This document shows, piece after piece, positions 11,200-22,049 of a DNA stretch of 64,000 bases. The stretch's first letter is position 1. Each line of letters begins with the position of its first letter. This stretch comes from Torymus aiolomorphi (taxonomy: Eukaryota > Arthropoda > Insecta > Hymenoptera > Torymidae), in NCBI GenBank assembly GCA_036365515.1, contig CM070873.1:218972876-219036875 (forward strand). Direction: 5' to 3'. The notes beneath the pieces are model-generated. The model did no database searches and was not told where the DNA came from. It saw nothing but the letters and a program-made list of their open reading frames with translations. Position numbers and translations under genes: made by a program.

Positions 11200-11800
11200 A
11201 TGGGGTCCTGCACACACAAATATATTGCGAAATCACTGGTGAGGCCATTCGCCCTTACATTCCCAAGTCCCTTCGTGAAACGGTGTTTAACATGTTCCAT
11301 AAATCTGCTCACCCCAAGATGTTACGTATGGCCTAATATGCATGGTGATATTTCTCGTGTTTGCAAAAATTTTTTAGACTGGCAACACAGTCAAAAGTCT
11401 CTCGTCATGTCAAACTTGTACATGACAAATTTGTCGCGCCCGATGGTCGATTTGACCATGTACATATCGATTTAGTTGGTCCCCTTCCCAATCGTAATGG
11501 TTTCGAGTACATTCTCACCATGATTGATCGCTTTTTGCGCTGGATTGAGGCGGTTCCGCTACGTGAAATGTCAGCGCAGACAGTTGCCAGAGCATTTTAT
11601 GACACTTGGGTGTCTCGCTATGGTGCTCCCAACCTCCGATCAGGGTTCCCAATTCGAATCGCGCTTATTTACGGCTCTTCTGGCCCTAATAAGTGGCGAG
11701 CATATTCGCACTACGGCGTATCACCGTGCGGCAAATGGTCTAATAGAGCGTTGGTATCATAGTTTTAAGGCAGCCGTCTGTCCGATCGCGTTTTGATATC
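11200..11800 (+). pseudogene. int: Gypsy integrase
   Basis: Fragments spread over three frames. A zinc-binding N-terminal remnant lies near 11270 and 11340. The core holds HIDLVGPLPNRNGFEYILTM (first D), SDQGSQFESRLFTALLALIS (second D) and NGLIERWYHSFKAA (E), spelling the D,D-35-E triad of retroviral integrases. Internal frameshifts near 11640 make it inactive. Sequence from 11800 to 12143 is a decayed tail without a recognisable domain. Confidence 0.88.
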
Positions 11801-12143
11801 GAACGGCGCCTCCCGCAGTGTATCCCTTGAATTTCTTAAATCTGCGTTTATAATCTCCGATAATCTTCAGAAGTGCCTCTCAGTGGTGATTCAAACGGCA
11901 ATCAGCCCACCACCGTTGATCGACCAGTATTAAAAATCTACGCAAGAAAGAAAGTGCCTTTTACGTCTACGACCAAAATGAAACTGCGTTACCTGATTAA
12001 ACTATTGTAAATGCTATTGAGCAGAATAGATATTTACAGATAATGTTGTTTTTTTTATATATTGCGTTGGCACTTGGGGGGGGGGGTGTAGGGACTGCGA
12101 TCTTCCCTCTCACTCTAGTTACGAAGAATGGGGGAAGCAGTCA

Positions 12144-12332
12144 TGTTGCGCTCGGCGGGAAGCAGCCTGCGAGCGGCAGTCGTTTCTCGAGTCTGCGAAC
12201 GTGTGAACGTGTGTCCACTGTATTCCTCCTATACAATAACAGTCTCCTTGTTGCTGTTAACCTGATTCTCTTCATTTCTCTCTCCCTTCCTATTCCTGGA
12301 ACGTGGAGAAAGTGGGGACTCAAATCCCCACA
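12144..12332 (+). repeat. Gypsy 3' LTR
   Basis: Direct copy of the 5' LTR, ending near CCCACA. A purine-rich GAATGGGGGAAG just before it (about 12125-12136) may be the polypurine tract. It is followed by the right interior and TIR of the TTAA element. Confidence 0.65.
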
Positions 12333-12654
12333 TACGCGTGTGCGCGATGCCAACGCGATTGAGTTTATTTACAGTCGCGAGTGAAAGTACAGCTACTGAA
12401 TTGGTTAGGTCCACGGTTAAATCAGATCACTAACGTTGCGGTATGAATGCGGCAGAAAGCGTAAATAGAATTTTTCTTTTTTTTGTAAGTTTTTGAGTTT
12501 TGGGGAGCTGTCCGCACTTCATTTTTCCATTTTCTGCAACCTTGCCAAATTTCAAAAGAATCCGTTCATTCGTTCAAAAGAAAACTCTGAAAACCTGATT
12601 TCGCTGAATTGGTTAGATCAGATGGTAAAACAGGCAAGGTCGGCGTCCCCTCAA

Positions 12655-12739
12655 GTAAACCATTACAGTGTTAAAGTCATAGTATCATACGTTTAGCAGT
12701 TCATTTACCTCAAAGGCAAACAATTATAATTATAATAAT
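12655..12739 (+). pseudogene. Short Helitron segment between two insertions
   Basis: After the TTAA element ends, this 85-bp piece encodes AVHLPQRQT-like residues (about 12690-12715), matching the Helitron segment that usually reads AVHLPN. It stops at the Copia 5' LTR, and the protein continues beyond the 3' LTR at 37095. The placement supports one Helitron spanning all the insertions. Confidence 0.6.
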
Positions 12740-12992
12740 TGTTGAATCATGGTAAATATTATATCTAGATCTAATGTACGATACTAGTGGCGCCACCTAT
12801 TCGTACTTTGGAGGCGCGGCCTCTCGGAGCACGCAAACGCCGTGCGCATAGAATATCTCTCTCTCTTGTCGACCGTCATGTAGTGCAAACATAGAGCACA
12901 TGTATCCAACTTATCTTTATTATACTTCTTTATTAATTAACTCCGTCTAACATTCACTTATTTATTATCCACAATACCTCAACATTACAACA
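12740..12992 (+). repeat. Copia 5' LTR
   Basis: This 253-bp repeat starts TGTTGAATCATGG and ends ACATTACAACA (TG...CA). It shares ACTAGTGGCGCCACCTATTC, GTCGACCGTCATGTAGTGCA and TTATTATCCACAATACCTC with the copy at 36069. The Copia leader follows to 13291, without a clear primer-binding match that I can assign. Confidence 0.9.
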
Positions 12993-13689
12993 TTGTAGCC
13001 TAAGTTCGTGGTTGTCCGGTAATGTATTTTTCTTCTACATGTACTTTAGAGTCGCGTAGAAAAAACAAGTTTTAAAAATTAAAAAGTGGAAAATCGAGAA
13101 AAATATAAGTCGAAAGAAGAAACTGAAGATGTCAAGAAGTGATTTATGCAAAAAGAATCAAAGATTAATGTTGAAAAGTGAATGATGCAGACCGATTAGA
13201 ATTCCTAGTCGGAGCATGCGGCGGAGCACCAGTACAGAGCACGTGGCGAATTTGGAGGTTAAACACGTAGCAAATGGCAAACGAAGAAAAGTTAAGGCCA
13301 TGTGATACTCAAGTGTAAATCCCTGCGTTACCGATATGTCGGTAACATACTACATATTGAGTAATAATTAAATTATTAATAATTTTTCGGACAAAAACGC
13401 TCTGTCAGGCGCTCGGGAATTCTTTGAAGATGATTATGCCAAAGTTTCAGAATTGAAATGATAATTGTCATCGAGTTATCCACTTTCTAGTGAAATTTTT
13501 TATCTAAAAAGTGGATATAAGCTCGAATATACATCGGATCTGCCTGAAATTTTACACATATACTCCCTGTACCGTTTGCGAGCGTCTGACAGACTTCGTT
13601 TTTCGAAAATCGATAAAAAGTATTATTTTATTTTTTTCCATAAATAAACTTTCGACAATGAGTTGTGAGGTTGGCAAAACTACTCACCA

Positions 13690-15235
13690 CTAACGTAAAA
13701 TGGTTGTGTATGGTGCAAAGTAAGTCGTACCAACCTCTTTTGAAGAATTATATTTGTTTGTGGAGGTACAGCATTTTCTGTGTTTTTCAAGAAATTATAA
13801 AAAAAAAAGTTATTTCCTCCATACTGTCTGATTGAGGAGATCAGAAATTGCATACACAATCCCTCTGTATGTATTGCATTGTGTCTGGACATTCTGGTAA
13901 ACTTTGAGAAAGGGTGAGGAGGTTTTAGTCGAAAATGCGCATGCGGCATTTCGACTTTTCGTTCCAAAGATCCATTTCCATTTCCTACTAGTATCTTAAA
14001 CTTTCCATACATAATGGAATACATGCTAAGGGATAGTTTATGAAGTTTCAGACCTACATAATTAGCAAGTCTGGAGATATTGCAATTTTTGTGCTTTTTC
14101 AGGAAATTTTCAAGAAAGAAAAGTAATTTCCTCCAAACTGGCTGATTTAGTAGATCTGAAACTCAATATACAATGCCTCAGCATGCATTGCATTGTGTGT
14201 GAACATTCTGGTAAACTTTGAGAAAGGGTGAGGAGGTTTTAGTCGAAAATACACATGCGGCATTTCGACTTTTCGTTCCAAAGATCCCTTTCCATTTCCT
14301 ACTAGTATCTTAAACTTTCCATACATAATGGAATACATGCTAAGGGATAGTTTATGAAGTTTCAGACCTACATAATTAGCAAGTCTGGAGATATTGCAAT
14401 TTTTGTGCTTTTTCAGGAAATTTTCAAGATAGAAAAGTAATTTCCTCCAAACTGGCTGATTTAGTAGATCTGAAACTCAATATACAATGCCTCAGCATGC
14501 ATTGCATTGTGTGTGAACATTCTGGTAAACTTTGAGAAAGGGTGAGGAGGTTTTAGTCGAAAATGCACATGCGGCATTCCGACTTTTCGTTCCAAAGATC
14601 CCTTTCCATTCTCAACAAATATCTTAAACTTTACACACACTATGTGATACATGCTGAGGGATTATATATCAAGTTTCAGATCTAAATAATCAGCCAGTGT
14701 GGAGATACAGCATTTTCTGTGTTTCTCAAGAAATTTTCAAGAAAAAAAGTTATTTCCTCCATACCGTCTGATTGAGGAGATCTGAAATTGCATACGCAAT
14801 CCCTCTGTATGTATTGCATTGTGTCTGGACATTCTGGTAAACTTTGAGCAATGGTGAGGAGGTCTTAGTTGGAAATGCACATGCGCTTTTTCGACTTTTC
14901 ATTCCAAAGATCCCTTTCCATTCTCAACAAATATCTTAAACTTTACAGCTCACTATGTTATACATGCTGAGGGATTATATATCAAGTTTCAGATCTAAAT
15001 AATCAGCCAGTGTGGAGATACAGCATTTTCTGTGTTTTTCAAGAAATTTTCAAGAAAAAAAAGTTATTTCCTCCATACCGTCTGATTGAGGAGATCTGAA
15101 ATTACATACGCAATCCCTCTGTATGTATTGCATTGTGTCTGACCAGTCTGGTAAACTTTGAGCAAGGGTGAGGAGGTCTTAGTTTGAAATGCACATGCGC
15201 TTTTTCCCCCTCAATCCCTCTGTATGTATTGCATT
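13690..15235. repeat. Tandem satellite, unit about 314 bp, about five copies
   Basis: The GGAATACATGCTAAGGGATA block recurs at about 14016, 14330, 14644 and 14957 (spacings 314, 314, 313). Constant landmarks are GGTAAACTTTGAG, GGTGAGGAGGT and TTTCCTCCA. Later units diverge more. The look-alike minus-strand frames of 63 codons in each unit are products of the repeat. The last unit is truncated near 15235. Confidence 0.9.
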
Positions 15236-15239
15236 GTGT

Positions 15240-16700
15240 GTGGACATTTCAATAGTATAGCCAAACCTAGCCTCCAACTTCTTTTTAATAGTATAGCCAA
15301 ATCTAGTCTCCAACTTTTTATCGCTCTACTCATTTGTTCCTGGCAGTTCGATACTGCTCCCCCCGTCCCCACTGCTTAATACATTATTAATATATTTTGC
15401 TTTGCCCTAGGCGAAGAGCTCCTGCAGAAGACAACACGTCTTCATATAATTGTACTCTCCTCCAGGGGAGCCAACGCAACTACCACTTCTCAAGGACATT
15501 ATGTAAGCGAACATATTGTGGATGTGACGGCGGAGGTCTAATTGAATGTAGTCCGCGCTCCCGCGACAGACTCGAGTAAGTACTTCACTTCGGATTTGGC
15601 CTTTATCCTGTAGTATAGGTGAACCTAGCCTCCAATTTTCCATCTGTCTACTCCTCTGTTCCTGGCAGTTCGATACTGCTCTCCCCGTCCCCACTACTTA
15701 ATACATTATTAATATATTTTGCTTTGCCCTAGGCGAAGAGCTCCTGCAGAACACAACACGTCTTCATATAATTCTACTATTCCCCAGGGCAGCCAACGCA
15801 ATTACCACTTCTCAAGGACATTATGTAGGCAAATATATTGTGGAAGTGACGGCGCACAGTGGGAAAAAATGGACAAAATTCTTGTGACAACTCAATTCTC
15901 AACGAAACTTCACCAAAATTGGTATACGTATTCAGAGGATACTACAGAACAACCTCTCACTGCGAAAATCATGTTTTTGTATTCATAAAAATTTTGAGGT
16001 TAGGTACGGACCTTATAATGATATTTATACAGGCAATGTAGACTAAAGACATAAATTACTTGATAAATGATAAACATAAATACATAAATCTTAAACCCAA
16101 CAAAGCCAAGCCCACAAAACCCATAAACCCTAAACCCATAAACCCTAAACCCATAAACCCTAAGCCCATAAACCCTAAACCCATAAACCCTAAACCCATA
16201 AACCCTAAACCCGTCTTCACATATCATTCTATCCTCCTCGAGGGCAGCCAACGCAACTACCACTTCTCAAGGACATTGTATAGGCGAAGATATTGTAGAA
16301 GTGACGGCGGAGGTCTAATTGAATGTAGTCTGCGCTCCCGACAGACTCGAGTAAGTACTTCACTTCGGATTTGGACTTTATCCTGTAGTATAGCCGAACC
16401 TAGCCTCCAACTTTCCATCTGTCTATTCCTGGCAGTTCGATACTGCTCTCCTCATCCCCACTGCTTAACGCATTATTAATATTTTTTGTTTTGCCAAAGG
16501 CGAAGGGCTCCTGCGGATGACAACACGCCTTCAAATAATTATATTACCTTCGACGGCAGCTGAAGGAATAGGAGTTACCAGTTTGTTTTATCCATCGCAG
16601 AAGGAGTTGCAGCAGTGATTGTGATGGTGTTGTCTTAATTGTATTTAGATTAGTTCAGCTCCAGATCAGTAAGTTACACTTATTATTTTGGATTCAACTA
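15240..16700 (+). repeat. Tandem array of exon-like units (four copies)
   Basis: Each unit of about 322 bp begins with a pyrimidine-rich tract, an AG acceptor and GCGAAG(A/G)GCTCCTGC, and ends about 165 bp later at a donor-like GTAAGT. Exon-like parts are 15411-15575, 15733-15854 (cut by an insertion), about 16213-16350 and 16500-16668; intron-like parts are 15576-15732 and 16351-16499, containing TCCTGGCAGTTCGATACTGC. One frame of the exon reads RRRAPAEDNTSSYN, but the lengths (165, 169) are not all multiples of three and stops occur, so non-coding or decayed is likely. Further units lie at 18648-19169. Confidence 0.65.
15855..16212. mobile_element. Transib-like fragment plus 14-bp tandem array
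   Basis: The exon-like unit is interrupted at CGGCG followed by CACAGTGGGAAAAAATGG. CGGCG fits the CGNCG target of Transib elements and CACAGTG their terminal heptamer. The opposite end is missing. From about 16095 to 16212 comes an array of CATAAACCCTAAAC-type 14-mers, which creates an artefactual Lys-Pro-Ile-Asn repeat frame. Confidence 0.4.
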
Positions 16701-17182
16701 ATTAATATTAGTTGTAGCATGTATTAATTATGACCCTGAGTAAACCTTTTATTAATAATTTTCATTTATTATTAATCAATCTTTTACGTAATTAGAATGA
16801 AAATCAAAATGTAAAACATTTTGAGTTTTAACTTATTATCTGCTTTTATAATTTTTTTTTTTTAATAATGGGGCATACCTGCAGCTTTGCGCTAACCTGT
16901 GAAAATTCTGGTCAGAACACCGCGTGCTGGCGACAGTTTCTGATCAGAATTTTTGGTCAAATAAAATCATTATATTTTAGGTTATGTACATGTCCTGTAT
17001 ATATAATGATGCTCACTGCTATACATTCATCTGAATGCAACACGAATAATGAATCTGCCTTTTTTTAGTAAATAGATTTTTTCAGATTGTACTCAATTTT
17101 ATCAGAGCAGAGCAGCATCTATACATAGTTTTGTAACACTACAATGATTTTCAATATATCATAAAGTTTTCATTGTGAAAAT
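16701..17182. other. AT-rich stretch without recognised features
   Basis: A 66-codon frame at 16868-17068 lies here but has no recognisable motif. The rest is AT-rich spacer. Confidence 0.3.
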
Positions 17183-18038
17183 GAAAATATAATTAGAATT
17201 ATTTTCAAGTAATGTATCATAAAGACATTACCTCTGACAATGTGAGCTAAGTTAAAAATTCCTAAACCCATTTTATGCATCGGTAAAGCATTTTCAATAT
17301 TTTGTCTTTGGTAAATAACTAATCGGGTGATGGATTTTCATGAGATAAAGCTTATATCCTTGATATTTTGGTCATATTTATGATTTAAAAAGTTGCAAAT
17401 ATGAAAATTTCCTTATTTCAAGGTTTCTTACATTTTTTGTGATTTTGACAATTTAACTGTCAACTGATAAGAATTTTTCCATCGGTCTTACAGTCTTAGA
17501 AATTAAATTAAAATAATTAATATTTATGGCAAGTCAGATTGCCCTTGTTTATAATCACGCCCGCAGAATCTGAAATAATAATTTCAATAATTAAATAAAT
17601 TTTAATAATTTTACCACTTAAAAATGATTTATTGTAGTAAATATCTTTTCCCAGCAACCGGGTAATGGTTTTTTACGAGTCAAAGCTTACATTTCTTGTA
17701 TTTTAATCACAGTTCTAGTTCGAAGAGTTGTACTTGAATAAATTACTTCAATAAGTCACTTTTAAATGGTAAAAATCACAAAAGATATAAGAAAACTTAA
17801 AATTAGGAAATTTTCATATTTGAAACTTTTCAAATCATAAATATGAACAAAATACGAAGGATATAAGCTTTATCTCATGAAAATCCTTTATCCGGTTGGT
17901 TATATACCAAAGTCAAAATATTGAAAATGCTTTATCGATGTATAAAATGGGTTTCGGAACTTCTAGCTTAGCTTACATAATTTAGAGAGGTAATGTCTTT
18001 ATGATAAATTACTTGAAAATAATTCTAATTATATTTTC
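17183..18038. repeat. Long inverted repeat, arms about 275 bp
   Basis: 17183-17460 and 17762-18038 are imperfect reverse complements. Landmarks are TATAATTAGAATTATTTTCA against TGAAAATAATTCTAATTATA, and GAGATAAAGCTTATATCC against GGATATAAGCTTTATCTC. The 300-bp spacer holds a third, direct and diverged copy of part of the arm (near 17650-17710). It is probably a foldback-type element; no ends with a target duplication were found. Confidence 0.8.
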
Positions 18039-18640
18039 TTCATTCATGCAGGGGACGTTAGATGTAAAATCCTAAGTTGTTATGTTCTTTTAACTTGTTT
18101 GTATTACTGAGTGGATTATTTGTGAATGCAAGTAGTGAAGTGATAGCAGTGACAATTTCGGAATGAAAATTTTACAAAATATCAATGCTTTTTCATAATG
18201 ACACTCATGTCATAGATAGTTGTTACTCAGGTGATAGAATGAAGGAGCACTGGTACATTCTAACATTTAAAATCTGAATCTGCTATTGTTACGTCTTTAT
18301 TAGTTCTATTAATGTCACACAAATAATCTACTAGTCAGTGCCCATAAATTTTAACCTAATAGTTGCACAGATGCCGAGGGTCTTTTGTACTTAAGGATGT
18401 ATTGGCTATACAATCAGTGTCAAAAGTTATTTTTTATTTAAAATATTAATAATTTGTTATGTGGGGTTGTTTTTTTCTTTTTTATTTAAAAACTATATAG
18501 GAGGGCATAAGACCAATAGTTAAAGCTCCCAAAATAAGAATTCAGACGAAAATTTTTGAAGTATTTCGACTTTTAAAAATCATATATTCTAAAACATTTT
18601 TAATTTCATTCATTACTTTATTAAAACATTTTTTTTTTCT
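18039..18640. other. Spacer without recognised features
   Basis: AT-rich sequence between the inverted repeat and the second exon-like array. I see no coding frame or repeat in it. Confidence 0.35.
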
Positions 18641-19175
18641 ACCGAAGGCGAAGAGCTCCAGTAAAAGACAACACGGCGTCATTTGAGTCTCCCCTCGAGG
18701 GTGGCCGATACAGCTAGCTACTACTTCTCGAGAGGTATCACCGTGGTCAACAAAATGGGGAAACGACGGCGATGGTCGAGTTGAATGAAGCGCACCTTCT
18801 TGCGACGGACTTGTGTAAATACTTCGCTTCCGACTGGGACTTTATTATGTACGTAGCGTAGATGAACCTAACCTCTTAATTTTCGTCTACCTGCTCCCTT
18901 ATTCCTGGCAGTTTAATACTGCTCTCCTCATACCTAATCTTTGACACTTTATTAATACATTTTTTTTCTGCCGAAGGCGAAGAGCTCCCGCAAAAGACAG
19001 CACGGCGTCGTTTGATTTTACTCCTTTGGAGGCTGGCCGACGTAGTTACCCTTCCCAAGGCATCACCTAGTTGAATACTGAATTGATGACGACGTTCATA
19101 CTAAATGGAAATAGGATGGAGAAGTGTTGACGCTATAACGAGGTGGCACTTAGAGGTTCTCCAAGTAAAATGTAA
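18641..19175 (+). repeat. Exon-like units, second block (two copies)
   Basis: Units 18648-18814 and 18977-19169 start with ...GAAG then GCGAAGAGCTCC and end at GTAAAT or GTAAGT donors, with an intron-like 18815-18976 containing TTCCTGGCAGTTTAATACTG. They are more diverged from the block at 15.4-16.7 kb than those units are from each other. The distance between blocks is filled by the inverted repeat and spacers. Confidence 0.6.
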
Positions 19176-19479
19176 GTTGCGTGTGCACCTGCAATTGCTG
19201 TTTGTACAACTGATGCACAACAGTGGTCCAGACACTGCTGCAGAGGCTGTAATAGTTGGCAATCTGACAGCTTTATAGTGCAGATCTTGTATTAATTAGT
19301 ACTGCTAGTAGTAATAAGTTATTGGATGTGTTTGAAATTCCGAACGTTCGCAGTGAACGAAAAAACTAAAATTTGCGATTTACATTATAACCGGTTTAAA
19401 ACCGTAAAACAGGGTAGGAATGGACCAAAAATAGTGTAAAAACCAATTTAGCACTTCGCCACCCCCATAAACCACCTCC

Positions 19480-20800
19480 AAAACCACCCTCACAGACAAG
19501 TCAATTTTCCCATAGCCACACACACGAAAACTAAAATTCCCAGAGTCGCAATAACTTCGTTAGGAAAAATTTTGCGACTGGTACTTGAAGGAAAGGTCCC
19601 ACACGGTCTAAAAAAAAATTATGAAGGAAATCGCTTTTCTGGAAAACCCTTGCACGGCGATATACAGTGTCGGAAAAGCGAAAAAAAATTCCCACAGCCG
19701 CAATTACGTCGTTCGAAAAAATGTTTCGACGGTTTCTTGTAGATAAAGTTCCCAAATGCTTAGAAAAAAATTATGAACGAAATCGCTTTTCCGGAAAAGC
19801 CCCCCCCCCCCCCAAATCGATATACTGTGTCGTAAACGGGAAAAAAATTCCCAGAGACACAATTACGTTGTTCGGAAAAAGGTTGCGATTGTTTCTCATA
19901 GATAAAGACGTCAAATGGTTAGAAAAAAATTATGAACGGAATCGCTTTTCCGGAAAAGCCCCCCCCCCCTCTCCGGGCGATATACTGTGTCGTAAACGGG
20001 AGAAAAATTTCCAGAGCCGCAATTACGTCGCTCGGAAAAATGTTTCTACGGTTTCTTGTAGATAAAGTCCCCAAATGCTTAGAAAAAAATTATGAACGAA
20101 ATCGCGTTTCCGGAAAAGCTCCCCGACGGCGATATACTATGTCTTAAACACGAAAAAAAATTCCCAGAGCCGCAATTATGTCGCTCGGAAAAATGTTTCG
20201 ACGGTTTCTTGTAAAGTTCTCAAATGCTTAGAAAAAAATTATGAACGAAATCGCTTTACCAGGAAAGCCCCTTCGGGCCGATATACCATGCCGTAAACTC
20301 GAAAAAATATTTCCAGATTCGCAATAATGTCGTTAAGAAAATTTTTTCGACTGTTACTTGTAGAAACTGTCCCCTAAAGCTTACAAAAAAATTATGGACG
20401 AAGTCACTTTTCCGGAAAAGCCCCTTTAGACCGGTATACCATGTCGAAAACTAGATAAAAAATTCCCAAAGTCGCAATAACGTCGTTAGGAAAAATGTTT
20501 CGACTGGTACTTGTAGATAAGGTCCTCCAATGCTTACAAAAAACTTATGAATTAAATCGCTTTTCCGGAAAAGCTCCTTCGGGCCGATATACCATGTCGA
20601 AGACACGAAAAAAAATTCCCAGAGTCGCAATTACTTCGTTAGGAAAAATGTTTTGACTGGTACTTGTAGAAAAGGTCCCTAAAAGCTTAAGAAAAAATTA
20701 TGAACGAAATTGCTTTTACGGAACTACTCCTTTAGGCCAAGGGTGCAGGTCAAAAACATGAAAAGAATTCTCACAGTTGCAAAAATTACGTTAGGAATAA
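19480..20800. repeat. Tandem satellite, unit about 154 bp, about eight copies
   Basis: ATTCCCAGAG-type starts recur at about 19532, 19690, 19848, 20010, 20161, 20309, 20462, 20616 and 20770, with spacings of 147-161. Other landmarks are AATTATGAACGAAATCGC, TTTTCCGGAAAAGC and C-runs of variable length. Frames such as 19667-20065 (with YERNRFSGKAPPP twice) exist only because some units keep phase; length changes break them. Confidence 0.92.
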
Positions 20801-21110
20801 GTTGGCAATTTTTCAGATTTAACTAAGACACTGCTTGTGTATTTTTTTGAACTGCCAGACTGAAAAATTACATATTTTTATTTTTTTATTAAATTATATC
20901 TACTTTCTGATTGATAAAGTCAACTTAAAAATACATGAGATATCTGAGATGCATTACTAAAGTGGATATCTATTATTCTTATATTCTTTTAGATTAAGTA
21001 CGGTCACATCACCTCAAAGTAAATATCGATAACTTTGAATGGCAAATACACCCGCCAAATCTGATAAGGCTTTTATATTGTTGGAACAAGATGAATTTAC
21101 TTTTTGAGTT
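20801..21110. other. AT-rich spacer
   Basis: No feature recognised between the 154-bp satellite and the exon-like locus. Confidence 0.3.
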
Positions 21111-21900
21111 TTAAATTTTGGCACATTTAATGAAGTAAAGTGTTGTGAGTGTTATCGAAAGATTTATAAATCTATGTGCTGTTCTCGACGTCATCTTCGA
21201 CGATGGTGTCACACTTCTCGCCAAGACTGCTCGCATAGGACTGTCACTCACGGAGGTTATGTTGCTTTGTTGTGGTTGTAGGTGAGGTCTGTGCGTGGTC
21301 ATACTTATGCACACAATATGCATGTGTCTGATAATTAGTGCTTTTTTCAGTGATGCCAGACAATTGCTTCCAGCTGCTGTAGTTGCTGCCTCAAAATGTT
21401 TACTCCATGAGCAAGTCAATAGGTGTTGGATATATATAACTCTCCACTTCAATTTATTGCAGTGTCTTTCAGCAGGTTAGTATCATTTCAATGTTTCTGT
21501 GGTCTTACTGCTATTTAAATTAGTGTTCTTTTTACAGGTGAGAGGTTCCATCCAGTATGGTGATCTCCTGCTCGAGCGACACCATCTCCATATGCGTTTG
21601 AAGGGTGATTATAAAAGCAGTGGCTATCGTTCCAAGGACTTAGACAAAGTCGTATTCGAAAAACTATACAGTGAGTAATTTATATCCTACAGTAATTGTT
21701 TTTGATGTGTGTTTCAGGTACGATATAATCCAAATGTGAGAGAGAGATACTATCAGCATGGTGCAGAGAGGCGAAAGGGGAATCATTGGGAGGCTACGAC
21801 AGCTAAGCCTCCTACAAGATACATGTCGTTGCTGTTGTTCAAGGTCTTCTTCGTTTATCGATGTAGAGGGTTCGCATACTCTTTTGTATATGTGTAGGGA
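21111..21900 (+). other. Unrecognised locus with exon-like segments
   Basis: Three segments sit between splice-like signals: one after CTTTTTTCAG (about 21350) to GTCAATAG|GTGTTG, one from TTTTTACAG (21537) to ACAGTGAGTAA (about 21670), and one after GTGTTTCAG (21717). The middle one is open for 44 codons (VRGSIQYGDLLLERHHLHMR, then KSSGYRSKDLDKVV). I recognise no protein family and the phases are not all compatible. A decayed spliced gene or a non-coding spliced RNA are both possible. Confidence 0.3.
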
Positions 21901-22049
21901 AAATACATGTAAGTACTGTGTTTAAACGGGTGTTTATAGGCTACCTAGAGCCTACTCTTCGATCAAGGTTTTTCTCTGGTTATAGGCTTATCTGTTCGAC
22001 TACAGTATGCTGGTCATAGGTGGAATCTCTACTTTTACTATTGTAACAT

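Larger units (their letters stand above)
7108..12332 (+). mobile_element. Gypsy (Ty3-type) LTR retrotransposon, decayed
   Basis: Direct repeats of about 185-190 bp (7108-7298 and 12144-12332) share GCGGGAAGC(C/A)GCCTGCGAGCG, TTCCTCCTATACAATAA and CATTTCTCTCTCCCTTCC. Between them are, in order, a long leader, gag, protease, reverse transcriptase, RNase H and integrase, the Ty3/Gypsy order. Every domain has stops or frameshifts. No target duplication is visible, so the outer ends are approximate. Confidence 0.85.
6735..12654. mobile_element. TTAA-flanked element with long TIRs, carrying a Gypsy
   Basis: TTAA at 6735-6738 and a mutated TCAA at 12651-12654 bracket terminal inverted repeats of about 227 bp (6739-6965 and 12425-12650). 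Both begin GGGGA(G/C)GCCGACCTTG and share ACCAATTCAGCGAAATCAG and GTTCATTCGTTCAAAAG (or its complement). TTAA duplication is typical of piggyBac-like elements. No transposase remains; between the TIRs is a Gypsy retrotransposon plus short internal flanks. It inserted into the Helitron Rep domain. Confidence 0.8.

Noticed and set aside
13690..15235. CRISPR-like array or repeated small genes on the minus strand
   Set aside because: Units are contiguous 314-bp satellite copies without spacers, in a eukaryotic transposon context.
16095..16212. CCCTAAA-rich array as an interstitial telomere
   Set aside because: The true period is 14 bp with CCCATAA alternating, and insect telomeres are usually TTAGG; a local minisatellite is simpler.
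16060..16479. Frame with Lys-Pro-Ile-Asn-Pro repeats
   Set aside because: It is a translation of the CATAAACCCTAAAC 14-mer array plus one exon-like unit; no conserved start or domain.
19667..20065. 132-codon protein with repeated YERNRFSGKAPPP
   Set aside because: Frame arises from the 154-bp satellite; units with 161 or 152 bp break phase, so it is not selected as coding.
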